From positions 100,666 to 164,665 of the forward strand of contig WRHM01000007.1 of the NCBI GenBank assembly GCA_009783265.1: a stretch of DNA of 64,000 bases, read 5' to 3'. Below, one piece after another: positions 43,585 through 52,275 of the stretch. The notes beneath the pieces were generated by a model. That model was not told the DNA's origin. It was given only the letters and a program-made list of their open reading frames with translations, and ran no database searches. Origin of the DNA: Oscillospiraceae bacterium. GTDB taxonomy: Bacteria > Bacillota > Clostridia > Oscillospirales > WRJC01. Every line of letters begins with the position of its first letter. The first letter of the stretch is position 1. The translations under genes and the position numbers were made by a program.

Positions 43585-43929
43585 ATGAAGTTTGGCGGAG
43601 TATGTATAACAACCGATGACGCGCCGCGTCTTGTGGAATTTTACAAAATTATTTTTCAGGAAGAACCAAATGTCGAAGGCAGCCATTACGGATTTGGCAA
43701 CCTTGCCATTTGGAATCCGGGTGATGTAAAAGTAGTGGAAGATAAAAATATTTGGCTGCAATTCTTTGATGCGGATATTGATTCGTTATATGAACGTCTG
43801 TTGCGGGAAATTCCATACATTGAAATAATCTCATCGCCCGAACGGAAACCGTGGGGGGCGTATTCTTTCTGGTTTCTTGACCCTGACGGCAATAAAATCG
43901 CGGTTGCTCAGAAAAGAGAGGAAAAATAA
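43585..43929 (+). CDS. VOC (glyoxalase/bleomycin resistance) family protein
   Basis: A 114-residue protein with one vicinal-oxygen-chelate fold: KFGGVCITTDDAPRLVEFYKIIFQEEP, NIWLQFFDADIDSLYERLL and WGAYSFWFLDPDGNKIAVAQK. Members include glyoxalases, dioxygenases and antibiotic-binding proteins; the substrate cannot be told. It starts 12 bases after the preceding gene and stops 2 bases before the next, so the cluster is tightly packed. Confidence 0.85.
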   Translation: MKFGGVCITTDDAPRLVEFYKIIFQEEPNVEGSHYGFGNLAIWNPGDVKVVEDKNIWLQFFDADIDSLYERLLREIPYIEIISSPERKPWGAYSFWFLDPDGNKIAVAQKREEK

Positions 43930-43931
43930 TT

Positions 43932-44351
43932 ATGCCGGATACTAAAAAATTCGATAAATTCAAACAATCGCTCATAGATAAAAATGAACGTCAATACGGA
44001 ACCGAAGTCCGTAAAAAATACGGTAATAAAACTGTGGACGAGTCTAACGCACACTTGAAAGGCTTGACGCAAGAACAATATGACGAAGGTGAACGACTTC
44101 GCCTCGCGCTTGAGGAAACATTAAAAGCTGCTTTTGTTATCGGTGACCCTACCGGAGAATTGGCGCAAAAAGCCTGTGACTTGCACAGGCAGTGGCTGTT
44201 TGTTTTTTATCCCAAATATAGTAAAGAATATCACATGGATCTTGGAGATATGTATGTTGCTGATGAGCGTTTCCGGGCGCATTATGACAAGATTGCTCCC
44301 GGCTGCGCTGAGTTTCTGTGCGATGCAATCAATATTTATTGTGAAAAATAA
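43932..44351 (+). CDS. TipAS-domain protein without a MerR DNA-binding part
   Basis: A 139-residue helical protein matching the antibiotic-recognition domain TipAS: YGTEVRKKYGNKTVDESNAHLKGL, GDPTGELAQKACDLHRQWLFVFYP and MYVADERFRAHYDKIAPGCAEFLCDAI. In TipA this domain binds thiopeptides and sits behind a MerR-type helix-turn-helix, which is missing here. A free domain may sequester a ligand. Arg codons are mostly CGT, CGC and CGA. Confidence 0.82.
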   Translation: MPDTKKFDKFKQSLIDKNERQYGTEVRKKYGNKTVDESNAHLKGLTQEQYDEGERLRLALEETLKAAFVIGDPTGELAQKACDLHRQWLFVFYPKYSKEYHMDLGDMYVADERFRAHYDKIAPGCAEFLCDAINIYCEK

Positions 44352-44392
44352 TTATTATATCAGAAATAACAACAAAACGGAGGATAAAAATA

Positions 44393-44893
44393 ATGCGAAA
44401 ATTAGAAGTGTTTTTTGATTACGCCTGTCCCTTTTGCTTGAAAGGGCATGAATACCTGATGGAACTTCTGCCCGAATATAATGACATCGAAGTGGTATGG
44501 CATTCATGTGAAGCGCACCCTCGCCCGGAAGTTTATGGTCGGTACAGCGATTTGTGTGTACAAGGTATGTTCTATGCTATGGAGCAAAGCGCGGATTTGC
44601 GTGATTTCCATGACCGTATGTACCGAGCTGCGCTGAAAGACAGTATTGATATTGAAGACCCTGCGGCATTGGCAGAATATTTTAAAGATTTATTTGACTC
44701 CGAAGCGTTCCGTGCCGCGCTTCAAAGCGGCAAATACGATAAAGCCGTGTTTGACGCAAACGATTACGCATACGAACAATCCGGCGTTTGGTTTGTGCCG
44801 GCATACCGTATGGACGGACGGAAGTTAGATGCAGCCGGAGGCGTGGGCGTTACAAAATCACAGCTTGAAGATTTTTTGAAAGAAGGTTTATGA
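44393..44893 (+). CDS. DsbA/FrnE-like thioredoxin-fold protein
   Basis: A 166-residue protein with a redox CPFC motif in EVFFDYACPFCLKGHEYL and the cis-Pro region VPAYRMDG. It matches the DsbA family, FrnE or HCCA isomerase branch, and lacks a signal peptide, so it is cytoplasmic. Probable role: thiol-disulfide exchange or a glutathione-like isomerase; substrate unknown. A GGAGG site precedes the ATG and the stop lies two bases before the nitroreductase gene start. Confidence 0.82.
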   Translation: MRKLEVFFDYACPFCLKGHEYLMELLPEYNDIEVVWHSCEAHPRPEVYGRYSDLCVQGMFYAMEQSADLRDFHDRMYRAALKDSIDIEDPAALAEYFKDLFDSEAFRAALQSGKYDKAVFDANDYAYEQSGVWFVPAYRMDGRKLDAAGGVGVTKSQLEDFLKEGL

Positions 44894-44895
44894 TT

Positions 44896-45603
44896 ATGAA
44901 TGAAATCATACGCAAACGGAAATCCGTAAGAAAATATGACTTTTCGGCGTTAGATGCCGCTACTCTCGATAAAATATGGGAACAAATAAAAAATGTTACG
45001 CCGCTCTATCTTGATATAAGATATTCCGTTGAAATCGTAAATAAAACCAAAGGTATGTTTGGCATAAAAGCACCGCACTATTTAATTTTCGGAAGTGAAG
45101 AAAAAGACGGGGCTTACGAGAATATCGGGTTCATAGGACAGCAGTTGGATTTGTTTTTATCTGGGTCGGGGATTGGTTCATGTTGGCTGGGAGCGTCAAA
45201 ACCGGAAGAAAAAGAAGAATCTGCCCTACCTTTTGTGATTTGCATGGCATTTGGAAAACCCGCTGAACCATTGCACCGCGATATTTCCGAATTCAAACGT
45301 AAACCGCTGACGGAGATTAGCGAAGGCTTTGACGAGCGGTTAGAAGCGGCAAGACTTGCGCCCAGTGCGGTGAATGCACAGAACTGGTATTTTATTGCCG
45401 AAAACGGTAAAATTCATTGTTACCGCAAAAAAGCAAACCCTCTACTCGGGTTCATATATAACAAGCTGCATTGTATAGACATGGGCATTGCACTCTGTCA
45501 TATTGCAGAAGAAAGCGAAAGTTTTTATTTTTCAAAAGAATTAGGTACGGCAACGAAGAAAGGGTATGTTTATATGGGAACTGTCAGGAGCGAGAAAATA
45601 TGA
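44896..45603 (+). CDS. Nitroreductase family protein
   Basis: A 235-residue flavoprotein-like protein: MNEIIRKRKSVRKYDFSALD, QQLDLFLSGSGIGSCWLGASKP and EAARLAPSAVNAQNWYFI. The last segment is the usual flavin-contacting stretch of the putative nitroreductase family. It probably reduces nitro or quinone compounds with NAD(P)H. The ATG at 44896 is 8 bases after GAAGGT; one at 44890 is too close. The stop codon overlaps the next start (ATGA). Confidence 0.83.
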   Translation: MNEIIRKRKSVRKYDFSALDAATLDKIWEQIKNVTPLYLDIRYSVEIVNKTKGMFGIKAPHYLIFGSEEKDGAYENIGFIGQQLDLFLSGSGIGSCWLGASKPEEKEESALPFVICMAFGKPAEPLHRDISEFKRKPLTEISEGFDERLEAARLAPSAVNAQNWYFIAENGKIHCYRKKANPLLGFIYNKLHCIDMGIALCHIAEESESFYFSKELGTATKKGYVYMGTVRSEKI

Positions 45604-45986
45604 ACTTAATACCGCTTGGAATTTACCGCCATTACAAAGGCAATCAATACGAAGTATTCGGTTTTGCCAAACACAGCGAAACACTTGAAGATATGGTAAT
45701 TTATAGAGCACTCTACGGCGAACGCAGAACTTGGGTGCGTCCGCTGTCTATGTGGGATAATCCGATAGAGATTGACGGCAAAACCGTAAAACGGTTCGAG
45801 TATGTCGGCGAAAGCGACAGCCAGCGCGAACTTACCGAAGCGCATCGCGCTTTGTTATCCACGCTCCAAAAATGCGAAAAGATAGACGGCGATAAAATGG
45901 GTAAATCACAACAGACATTGCTCGAACGGAGAATTGCCGCGTTAAAAATAGCGTTGAACCTCATTGAAAAGGAACAGAATTTATGA
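45600..45986 (+). CDS. DUF1653 domain protein
   Basis: A 128-residue protein. Residues 1-70 match DUF1653: LIPLGIYRHYKGNQYEVFGFA, MVIYRALYGERRTWVRPLSMW. A helical tail follows (TEAHRALLSTLQKCEKI). The start at ATG 45600 overlaps the nitroreductase stop and follows AGGAG by about 10 bases. Function unknown for the family. The stop overlaps the next (broken) gene's start at 45983. Confidence 0.82.
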   Translation: MNLIPLGIYRHYKGNQYEVFGFAKHSETLEDMVIYRALYGERRTWVRPLSMWDNPIEIDGKTVKRFEYVGESDSQRELTEAHRALLSTLQKCEKIDGDKMGKSQQTLLERRIAALKIALNLIEKEQNL

Positions 45987-46264
45987 AATACATAAACTAT
46001 ATTTTCTGAGTTTTACTTGCATGGAACTTAATAGTATTCATAATATACGGAGCGGACAAACGGAAAGCCAGAAGAGGCAAGCGGCGTATCAGCGAAAAAG
46101 CTCTCCTTGTAACAACATTTTTTATGGGTGGCATCGGCGCGTTTTTCGGCATTATAATTTACAGGCATAAAACAAAACACCTGAAGTTCAAGATACTTGT
46201 TCCGTTGTTCGCGATACTTAATATCGCAGTTATCGTCAGCGTATATATTTTGTGGCTTGCTTGA
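45983..46264 (+). pseudogene. DUF1294 membrane protein interrupted by an in-frame TGA
   Basis: Reading from ATG 45983, codons 1-8 encode MKYINYIF, then TGA (46007-46009), then the frame continues as VLLAWNLIVFIIYGADKRKA and RRISEKALLVTTFFMGGIGA, with FRHK-like FGIIIYRHKTKHLKFKILVP, to TGA 46262-46264. This is a full DUF1294 protein except for one premature stop in the first helix. It is either a recent nonsense mutation, a sequencing error, or UGA readthrough. No downstream start gives a complete protein. Confidence 0.75.
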
Positions 46265-46291
46265 AAAAATAAAAACGAGGGGAATTGAATC

Positions 46292-46747
46292 ATGGGAATA
46301 CGCAACTTAACAAACTGGACCAATCCGATTTTCCGAAAGACAAGCCGTGCTGTTGAGAAGTTTGACGAACGCTTATGGGATCTGCTTGACGATATGCGTA
46401 ACACGCTCGAAAAAGTAGACGGGTATGGTTGCGCGGCGGTTCATGTCGGTGTTTTACGGCGAATGGTTATTGTAAACGACGACAGCGGTGTTATTGAACT
46501 CATAAATCCTGTAATCGTAGAAACAAGCGAAGAAACGCAAGAAATCCTTGAGGGTTCAATCGCTCTCGGAGCACCGCGAGGATATGTTACCCGTCCGAAA
46601 AGCGTTGCCGTATCTGCGTTTGACCGTAATGGAAACCCGATAACCGTTAGCGGTACTGATTTTCTTGCGGCTACATTCTGCCATGAAATAGATCATCTTG
46701 ACGGAATTATGTTTACGGACAAGGCGAGGGATATAAATGAAAAATGA
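46292..46747 (+). CDS. Peptide deformylase-like protein with altered active site
   Basis: A 151-residue protein with the overall deformylase pattern. Motif 1 reads GYGCAAVHVG (usual GxGxAAxQ, with Gln changed to His). Motif 2 reads EGSIALGA where EGCLS is expected, so the metal-binding Cys is Ser. Motif 3 HEIDHLDG is intact. The loss of the Cys ligand and the Gln suggests it no longer removes formyl groups from nascent proteins, or does so with different chemistry. It overlaps the DUF3781 gene by 11 bases. Confidence 0.82.
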   Translation: MGIRNLTNWTNPIFRKTSRAVEKFDERLWDLLDDMRNTLEKVDGYGCAAVHVGVLRRMVIVNDDSGVIELINPVIVETSEETQEILEGSIALGAPRGYVTRPKSVAVSAFDRNGNPITVSGTDFLAATFCHEIDHLDGIMFTDKARDINEK

Positions 46748-46979
46748 ATTACTGGATAATTTGGATAAAATACATACGACCGAATTGGGCGTAGTACGAA
46801 TCAAGAAAAACTTGGGTTTAGATAATCCCAATGTAGTGGAATGGTGCAGGCAAAAAGTTTCGACTGCCGACGATATATCTCGAAAGGGTAAAAACTGGTA
46901 TGTGTATAATGAAAATTTCGTAATTACGATAAATGCATACAGTTATACGATTATTACAGCACACATGGTGAAGGAGTGA
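46737..46979 (+). CDS. DUF3781 protein
   Basis: An 80-residue protein with the DUF3781 signature: LDKIHTTELGVVRIKKNLGL, VVEWCRQKV, KGKNWYVYNENFVITINAYS and YTIITAH. The fold is a small alpha-beta domain. Function unknown. It overlaps the 3' end of the deformylase-like gene and lies 7 bases before the phosphotransferase start. Confidence 0.82.
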   Translation: MKNELLDNLDKIHTTELGVVRIKKNLGLDNPNVVEWCRQKVSTADDISRKGKNWYVYNENFVITINAYSYTIITAHMVKE

Positions 46980-46986
46980 ATTGTAA

Positions 46987-47913
46987 TTGTACAGCAATGT
47001 CAAACGCAACAGTGAATATATAAACCGATTGTGTGACTATATACACAGAGAATATCAAATAACGCCTACTGCTATTACGCCTGCCAAACGCGGATTTTAC
47101 GGGGAAACATGGCGGCTGGACTCAGCAGAAGGTACAAACTATTTTTTGAAACTGGTTTACCCTGACTTACATAAACCCGTTTATGAGCGTAGCTTTCCGA
47201 TAATCCAGCACCTTTGCGACCATGGCATTGACTTCATCAGCCGAATCGTAAAAACCAAAGACGGCAAATTATCCACGCAGTTTGACGGAGCGGTGCTTGG
47301 TGTTTTCGATTGGATTGACGGCGAAAACATAGAAACTGACGCTACAAAAATTCCGGAATATCAAATGCTCGCGAAAGTATATACCGTTTCGGCTCATGGT
47401 ATTTCGGCTCCCTGTGAGGATTTTTCGGGAAAGATAGCCGACAAATTCTTCGAGCAGTGGAACGCATCGAATGACGGACAAACTCTATTATTATTTGAGA
47501 AAAACCGTGGTAAAATTGAACACAGAGCCGAGAGGCTGAAAAAATTCGCCGAAGTGTGCCGGAATGATACAGCAGGGTTCGTCATCACTCACGGCGATGC
47601 CGGGGGAAATTTTATTGCGAACGGTGGTAAATACTTCATTGTCGATTGGGACAACCCCATACTTGCGCCGCCCGAACGTGACGCATGGGTTATGTGCTGC
47701 CGTGATTGGGCAAGGGACGCTTTTCAAAATGCTATGCGTCAGAACGGAATTATATACACTTTGCGTCCTGAACGGTTGGCATATTACTGCTATGAATTTT
47801 TCATTTTTTATCTTACTGCGTTTCTCGACGTTTCAACGCAAGCCGAAACTATTGAAGAATATTTTAATCATTGGATAGAAGAAAGTTTCAGATATGCAGA
47901 TGAAATAGAATAA
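46987..47913 (+). CDS. APH-type aminoglycoside phosphotransferase/kinase-like protein
   Basis: A 308-residue kinase-fold protein: YFLKLVYPDLHKPVYERSF (ATP-binding Lys), FVITHGDAGGNFIANGG (catalytic HGDxxxxN) and YFIVDWDNPILAPPERDAW (Mg-binding Asp). This fits the APH/choline kinase family, nearest in look to antibiotic phosphotransferases of the APH(9) kind, but resistance cannot be claimed from sequence. It starts at TTG 46987, 10 bases after AAGGAG. Confidence 0.82.
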   Translation: MYSNVKRNSEYINRLCDYIHREYQITPTAITPAKRGFYGETWRLDSAEGTNYFLKLVYPDLHKPVYERSFPIIQHLCDHGIDFISRIVKTKDGKLSTQFDGAVLGVFDWIDGENIETDATKIPEYQMLAKVYTVSAHGISAPCEDFSGKIADKFFEQWNASNDGQTLLLFEKNRGKIEHRAERLKKFAEVCRNDTAGFVITHGDAGGNFIANGGKYFIVDWDNPILAPPERDAWVMCCRDWARDAFQNAMRQNGIIYTLRPERLAYYCYEFFIFYLTAFLDVSTQAETIEEYFNHWIEESFRYADEIE

Positions 47914-47939
47914 TAACACTACGTGAAAAAGGTAGCAAG

Positions 47940-48239
47940 ATGAACATATATGAAATGCCGCCGCTTCCTCTGACTGAGGAAGTGATGACAATATTAACCG
48001 AAAATGAAAATATCCGCATTGAACGTATTATCAGCGCAGGGCAAGTTTCCGACTGGTACGACCAGGACGAAACAGAGTTCGTTATTCTTTTAGAAGGTAA
48101 CGCTGTTATTGAATATGAAAATAGCAAAACTGTTTCCATGTCAAAAGGCGATACTCTGTTGATTAATCCGCACGAGCGGCACAAGGTGAGTTATACATCA
48201 AGCGAGCCGCTCTGTGTTTGGTTATGCGTATTTTATTGA
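47940..48239 (+). CDS. Cupin-domain protein
   Basis: A 99-residue single-domain cupin: IERIISAGQVSDWYDQDETEFVILLEGNAVIEY and SMSKGDTLLINPHERHKVSYTS. The metal-ligand His-x-His is not complete in motif 1, though ERHKV in motif 2 is. Binding of small ligands or an enzymatic role is possible. The gene lies 26 bases after the phosphotransferase gene. Confidence 0.78.
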   Translation: MNIYEMPPLPLTEEVMTILTENENIRIERIISAGQVSDWYDQDETEFVILLEGNAVIEYENSKTVSMSKGDTLLINPHERHKVSYTSSEPLCVWLCVFY

Positions 48240-48276
48240 TTTATTTTAAATACTCAAACGGAGATTATTAATAAAA

Positions 48277-48717
48277 ATGAAACCCGAATTTACAGATAAA
48301 ATCGCCGTGATAACAGGAGGCGCAAGAGGAATAGGACGGCATGTAGCCGAAGATTTCGTCAGAGTGGGTACACGAGTTGCAGTTGTGGATAAAGACGAAA
48401 TAACCGTACCGTGCGAAATTCGTTTTCGCGGCGATATTGTCGATAAGACCACGCTCACAGGATTTGTTGACGAAATAGCCCAAAAATTTGGCAGCGTTGA
48501 TTATTTGATAAACAACGCTTGTCTGAATAGAGGAGGTATATTGTCCGATTGCGGTTATGATGATTTTATGTATGTGCAGAAAGTCGGCGTTGTCGCGCCA
48601 TATATGCTGACAAAATTGTTGCTGCCATATTTCAACGAAAACGCAAGCATCGTGAACATATCGTCAACGCGAGCGTATATGTCGCAGCCTGATACAGAAA
48701 AAATGATATGCAGATAA
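48277..48717 (+). pseudogene. Short-chain dehydrogenase, C-terminally truncated
   Basis: The N-terminal half of an SDR enzyme: VITGGARGIGRHVA (NAD(P)-binding TGxxxGxG), YLINNACLNRGG (NNA motif) and IVNISSTRAYMSQPDTE (catalytic Ser). It breaks at about 48700, just before the catalytic YxxxK motif, and ends in five unrelated residues. The missing half and the abrupt switch to a nuclease fragment mark a deletion or insertion junction. Confidence 0.78.
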
Positions 48718-49088
48718 CATACATAGAACTTGAGAAGATAAGCAACCTGCTTGAAAAACCAACAGAGGAGCTGACGAATGCGGAATGCTGGGCATTGTTC
48801 CTGAGATATGCTTCGTATAACGATAAACGTCAGGTATTAGAAAAAATCACAGAGAAGAATGGAGGGGTCAGAATGGCGGTAGATGTATTAAAATATATGA
48901 GCAAGAGCGATATAGAACGTATGTGGTATGAAGATGAGATTCTTGCAGAGATAGACCAGGAGGCTGAAATCGACCATAAAGTGAAAAAAGAGAGAATTGA
49001 AATGGCTAAGAAAATGAAAAAACGCGGCATTTCTATCGAATATATTTTAGAAGATACTGGACTTACTATAGAAGAAATCGAAGAATAA
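48708..49088 (+). pseudogene. Rpn/PD-(D/E)XK nuclease family, C-terminal fragment
   Basis: A 126-residue open frame matching the C-terminal part of Rpn-type recombination-promoting nuclease proteins: ITYIELEKISNLLEKPTEELTNAECWALFLRYA, then a charged helix and the terminal MKKRGISIEYILEDTGLTIEEIEE. Homology begins at about 48702 (Asn-Asp-Met-Gln). The N-terminal catalytic domain is missing, so it is a remnant, joined to the truncated SDR gene. Confidence 0.72.
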
Positions 49089-49096
49089 ACCTATTG

Positions 49097-49429
49097 ATGA
49101 TAAATAAGAAAGAAGCGTTGGGTATGGCAAATACGATATTGATGTCAATAAGCAAAAATGACCATTATATATTCATTATATCTTTTTTTGCCAATACTTT
49201 TCTGATGTACGGATTGACCGCGCCGTACATACCGGAATCATATAACCATTGCCAGCCGTTACTATGGCTGCTCCGATTGTGGTATTTATCAAAGATATTC
49301 AATAAAAGAGTAGCCCGATTCAAAGAAAATGGCGGTAAAATTGATGATGGGGCGTTGAAAAATATTGCAGATGAACTTATTTCTGATACATTTGAAATCC
49401 CTCTTGATGAATTGAAATCTATGGATTAA
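49097..49429 (+). CDS. Short hypothetical protein
   Basis: A 110-residue open frame (MINKKEALGMANTILMSISK at the start, DELISDTFEIPLDELKSMD at the end) with a hydrophobic stretch in the middle. No family recognised and no clear ribosome binding site, so it may be another remnant near the nuclease fragment. Confidence 0.3.
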   Translation: MINKKEALGMANTILMSISKNDHYIFIISFFANTFLMYGLTAPYIPESYNHCQPLLWLLRLWYLSKIFNKRVARFKENGGKIDDGALKNIADELISDTFEIPLDELKSMD

Positions 49430-49525
49430 ATAGGTCTAAAATCATAAAAATAAAATATAATCACTGCTTTATTTACTGCTTTTTAATCTGAAAGACTAAA
49501 TAATTTAAAATATCATTAAAAAGAT

Positions 49526-49568
49526 AAAGTCTCAAACATGGCTTAAAACCTAATGTTTGAGACTTTTT
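49526..49568. terminator. Bidirectional hairpin between the accessory region and tRNA-Val
   Basis: AAAGTCTCAAACAT (49526-49539) pairs perfectly with ATGTTTGAGACTTT (49553-49566), followed by T-runs on both strands. It can end tRNA-Val and the plus-strand cluster. Confidence 0.8.
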
Positions 49569-49573
49569 ATATC

Positions 49574-49649
49574 TGGTGGGCGATAAGGAACTCGAATCCC
49601 TGACCCTTTGCACGTCAAGCAAATGCTCTACCAACTGAGCTAATCGCCC
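49574..49649 (-). tRNA. tRNA-Val (GAC), minus strand
   Basis: Reverse complement reads GGGCGATTAGCTCAGTTGG...ATCGCCC then A-CCA. Anticodon loop TTGACGT (GAC), T-loop TTCGAGT. It marks the right edge of the accessory region. Confidence 0.95.
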
Positions 49650-49833
49650 TTATGATTGATTGTCTGGTTATTATTATATCAAATCTCTTTATATTTGTCA
49701 ATATTTTTTTAGTTTTGACGAAAAATTTTTTATAATTTAAAATTTTAAGATAGTTTTTTTACAAAATATATGTTATACTTAACTGTTATTATTATTTGGG
49801 GCTATATATAAAAACGGTAAAATGGAGAAAAAA

Positions 49834-51804
49834 ATGAACGGCGATAATTTCGACAGGGAAAAAAACCTCGAAAAACTTCAACGGTACATGATTTATTACC
49901 GTGAAAAAAAAAGATTATTAAACAAAAAATTAAAACCCGATGTTATATTTATATTGCTATTTTCTGCTTACATAATCGTAAATACAATAAATATTGTACG
50001 CTTCAAAAGCAATATATATAATATTGAAATAAATGTTAATATAAATATATTATATTTCGGTATTGCTGTTGCTGTTATATTTGCCGCTGTATTTATTCTT
50101 AATATAATTTTATGGCGGATAAAAGAATTTCACAAGTATATTTTATTTCTGTCGTCTGTTTTTTATGCCGTAGGCTTAATCGCGCATAAAAATCTTGATA
50201 TGGCTTATAATATCACAGTTATCGCCGTATTGTTTTATATCATATATTATTGTTTTCAACGCAAAAACGGGGACGAATTTTATGAATTTGAAAATACCGC
50301 GGAAACCGAAGATAATATACAAAACGATATAATAAGTTTCAGGACTTTGTTAATTCTGGTTTCGATATTGGTTCTGGCATACACGGCTGTGTTAAGCGAG
50401 GCGTGCATAATGAGATACAGGACGTTTTTGTCTTCAACGTTTGATTTTGGCATATTCGCGCAGATGTTCGAGAATATGGCGAAAACCGGGCTTCAGATAA
50501 CAAGCGTCGAAAGAAACATGCAGCTCAGCCATTTCGCCGTGCATTTCTCGCCGTTTTATTATCTTCTCCTGCCGTTTTATATGATTTTCAGGAGCCCCGA
50601 AAGCCTGCTTGTCATGCAGTCTGCCGCTGTTGCTCTGGGAGCTTTCCCGCTTGCGCTTATCGCTAAAAAATTTAAATTAAATAATATAAATATATTGCTT
50701 ATAATTATCGCATATCTTTTTTATCCGGCTTTAAACGGAGGGCTGTTTTTTGATTTTCACGAAAATAAATTTCTTACGGTTTTGATTTTATGGCTCATGT
50801 ATTTTATAATCTCTGACAAACATGAGAATTATAAAAAATATATATTAATTTATATTTTCGCCGCGCTTATTTTAACCGTAAAAGAAGATTCGTTTTTATA
50901 TGTTTTTTGCATAGCTTTATATATGATCAGCCTTAAAAAAGACGGCAGATTTGTCAAAAGAAATATAATAACCGGCGTAATACTCGCCGGGTCGTCAATA
51001 ATATATTTTATGTTTTCCACGTTTTATCTCAGGGCTTTCGGGCTTGGGGTCATGACTTACAGGTATTATTTATTTTTGAGAATGAGCGAGGACGGATTTC
51101 TGGCAATGATTTTAAATGTTGTGAAAAATCCCGCGCTGCTTTTGGCGAGCTTATTGTCTGTCCCGGAAAAACTCGATTTTATATTTTATATGTTTATACC
51201 GTTGTGCTTTTTGCCGTTTGTCAGCAAAAAACTTAATTTTGTCTTTTTAATAATTCCAATGATCATAATGAATCTGGCTACGGACTATATTTATCAGTAC
51301 GACGTGAATTTTCAATACACTTATGGCGTGACTGCGCTCTTGTTTTTTTTGGCTTTAAAAAACCTCTCAAAAATAAATATTGATTTTAAGCATATCACAA
51401 AAATATGCGTGGCTATGGCGTGTTTTTCCGTAATTTTATTTACGTCCAAAAATTTCAACAGGATATATTATTATAATAATATATATTTTACACGTCAGGA
51501 AGAATTCATCGAAGCCGACGATCTTTTAAAACAGATACCAATGGACGCTTCTGTTTCGGCAAATACTTTTTTAGTGCCGCATTTGATAAAACGCGAGAAC
51601 GTATATATGGCGGATTTGTTCACGGATAAATATTTTGACTGCGGGACCGATTATTTAATAAACGATTTGCGGGGGATAGACGTCGCGGAATATAAAAAAT
51701 TTCTGGATAAAATAAAAGAGAACGGGTATAAAAAAATCGACGAGGGAGTATTTATTGAAATCTTTAAAAAAGTAGTGGAGCCGCTTGATGCGCCCAAAGA
51801 ATAG
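49834..51804 (+). CDS. DUF2079 family polytopic membrane protein
   Basis: A 656-residue protein with many membrane helices and the DUF2079 signature FDFGIFAQMFENMAKTGLQIT, NMQLSHFAVHFSPFYYLLLPFY and FFDFHENKF. The family is suspected to be GT-C type glycosyltransferases acting on lipid-linked sugars. The start at ATG 49834 follows GGAG (49824-49827); ATG 49822 is an alternative. A GtrA-like gene follows, a frequent partner of such transferases. The acceptor is unknown. Confidence 0.82.
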   Translation: MNGDNFDREKNLEKLQRYMIYYREKKRLLNKKLKPDVIFILLFSAYIIVNTINIVRFKSNIYNIEINVNINILYFGIAVAVIFAAVFILNIILWRIKEFHKYILFLSSVFYAVGLIAHKNLDMAYNITVIAVLFYIIYYCFQRKNGDEFYEFENTAETEDNIQNDIISFRTLLILVSILVLAYTAVLSEACIMRYRTFLSSTFDFGIFAQMFENMAKTGLQITSVERNMQLSHFAVHFSPFYYLLLPFYMIFRSPESLLVMQSAAVALGAFPLALIAKKFKLNNINILLIIIAYLFYPALNGGLFFDFHENKFLTVLILWLMYFIISDKHENYKKYILIYIFAALILTVKEDSFLYVFCIALYMISLKKDGRFVKRNIITGVILAGSSIIYFMFSTFYLRAFGLGVMTYRYYLFLRMSEDGFLAMILNVVKNPALLLASLLSVPEKLDFIFYMFIPLCFLPFVSKKLNFVFLIIPMIIMNLATDYIYQYDVNFQYTYGVTALLFFLALKNLSKINIDFKHITKICVAMACFSVILFTSKNFNRIYYYNNIYFTRQEEFIEADDLLKQIPMDASVSANTFLVPHLIKRENVYMADLFTDKYFDCGTDYLINDLRGIDVAEYKKFLDKIKENGYKKIDEGVFIEIFKKVVEPLDAPKE

Positions 51805-51827
51805 AATAGAACAGTGAATATAAATTT

Positions 51828-52244
51828 ATGAAAAAAATAAAAAATATTATTAAATATATAGACAAAAAAATCGACCTGAAAAAATTCTTCAAATTTGGAA
51901 TAACGGGATTATTAAATACGGCGATAGACTGGCTCGTTTCTTCGTTTTTATATTATTGTTTTACCGTACCTTCTCCGACTGCCAAAGTTATCGGACAAAT
52001 AAGCGCAATTATAAATAGTTATTTTATAAATAAACATTGGACGTTTAAAAACAACAATAAACATAAAAAATCAGAAATATTAAAATTTTTAGTCGTTCAG
52101 GGAATTTCTTTGGGCATCGGGTATGCGGGAATGAAATATTTCAATGAATATCTCGACGTCAATTTTATTTTATGTCAAATATTAATAGCCGGTATAACGA
52201 TTATAATAAATTATTTCGGTAATAAACTGTTTGTTTTTAAGTGA
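51828..52244 (+). CDS. GtrA family membrane protein
   Basis: A 138-residue protein with four membrane helices: FKFGITGLLNTAIDWLVSSFLYY, GQISAIINSYFINKHWTFKN (conserved N-x-W-T-F), and two more. GtrA-like proteins are thought to flip polyprenyl-linked sugars. It follows the DUF2079 gene by 23 bases, so both may take part in cell-surface glycosylation. The final LFVFK residues are typical of the family. Confidence 0.85.
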   Translation: MKKIKNIIKYIDKKIDLKKFFKFGITGLLNTAIDWLVSSFLYYCFTVPSPTAKVIGQISAIINSYFINKHWTFKNNNKHKKSEILKFLVVQGISLGIGYAGMKYFNEYLDVNFILCQILIAGITIIINYFGNKLFVFK

Positions 52245-52275
52245 ATTAAATAGCTTTTAGGAAAATAAAATATTT

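Noticed and set aside
46987..47913. Definite antibiotic resistance gene
   Set aside because: The kinase motifs fit the APH family, but many members phosphorylate other substrates; resistance cannot be asserted.
41582..48702. Integron gene-cassette array
   Set aside because: Genes are small and co-oriented, but many overlap by a few bases, leaving no room for attC sites, and no integrase is present.
40184..49649. Integrative element at tRNA-Cys or tRNA-Val
   Set aside because: The tRNA-Cys 3' end is not repeated at the other side and no integrase or relaxase is present; only a short TTGGGAGCA repeat was noticed.
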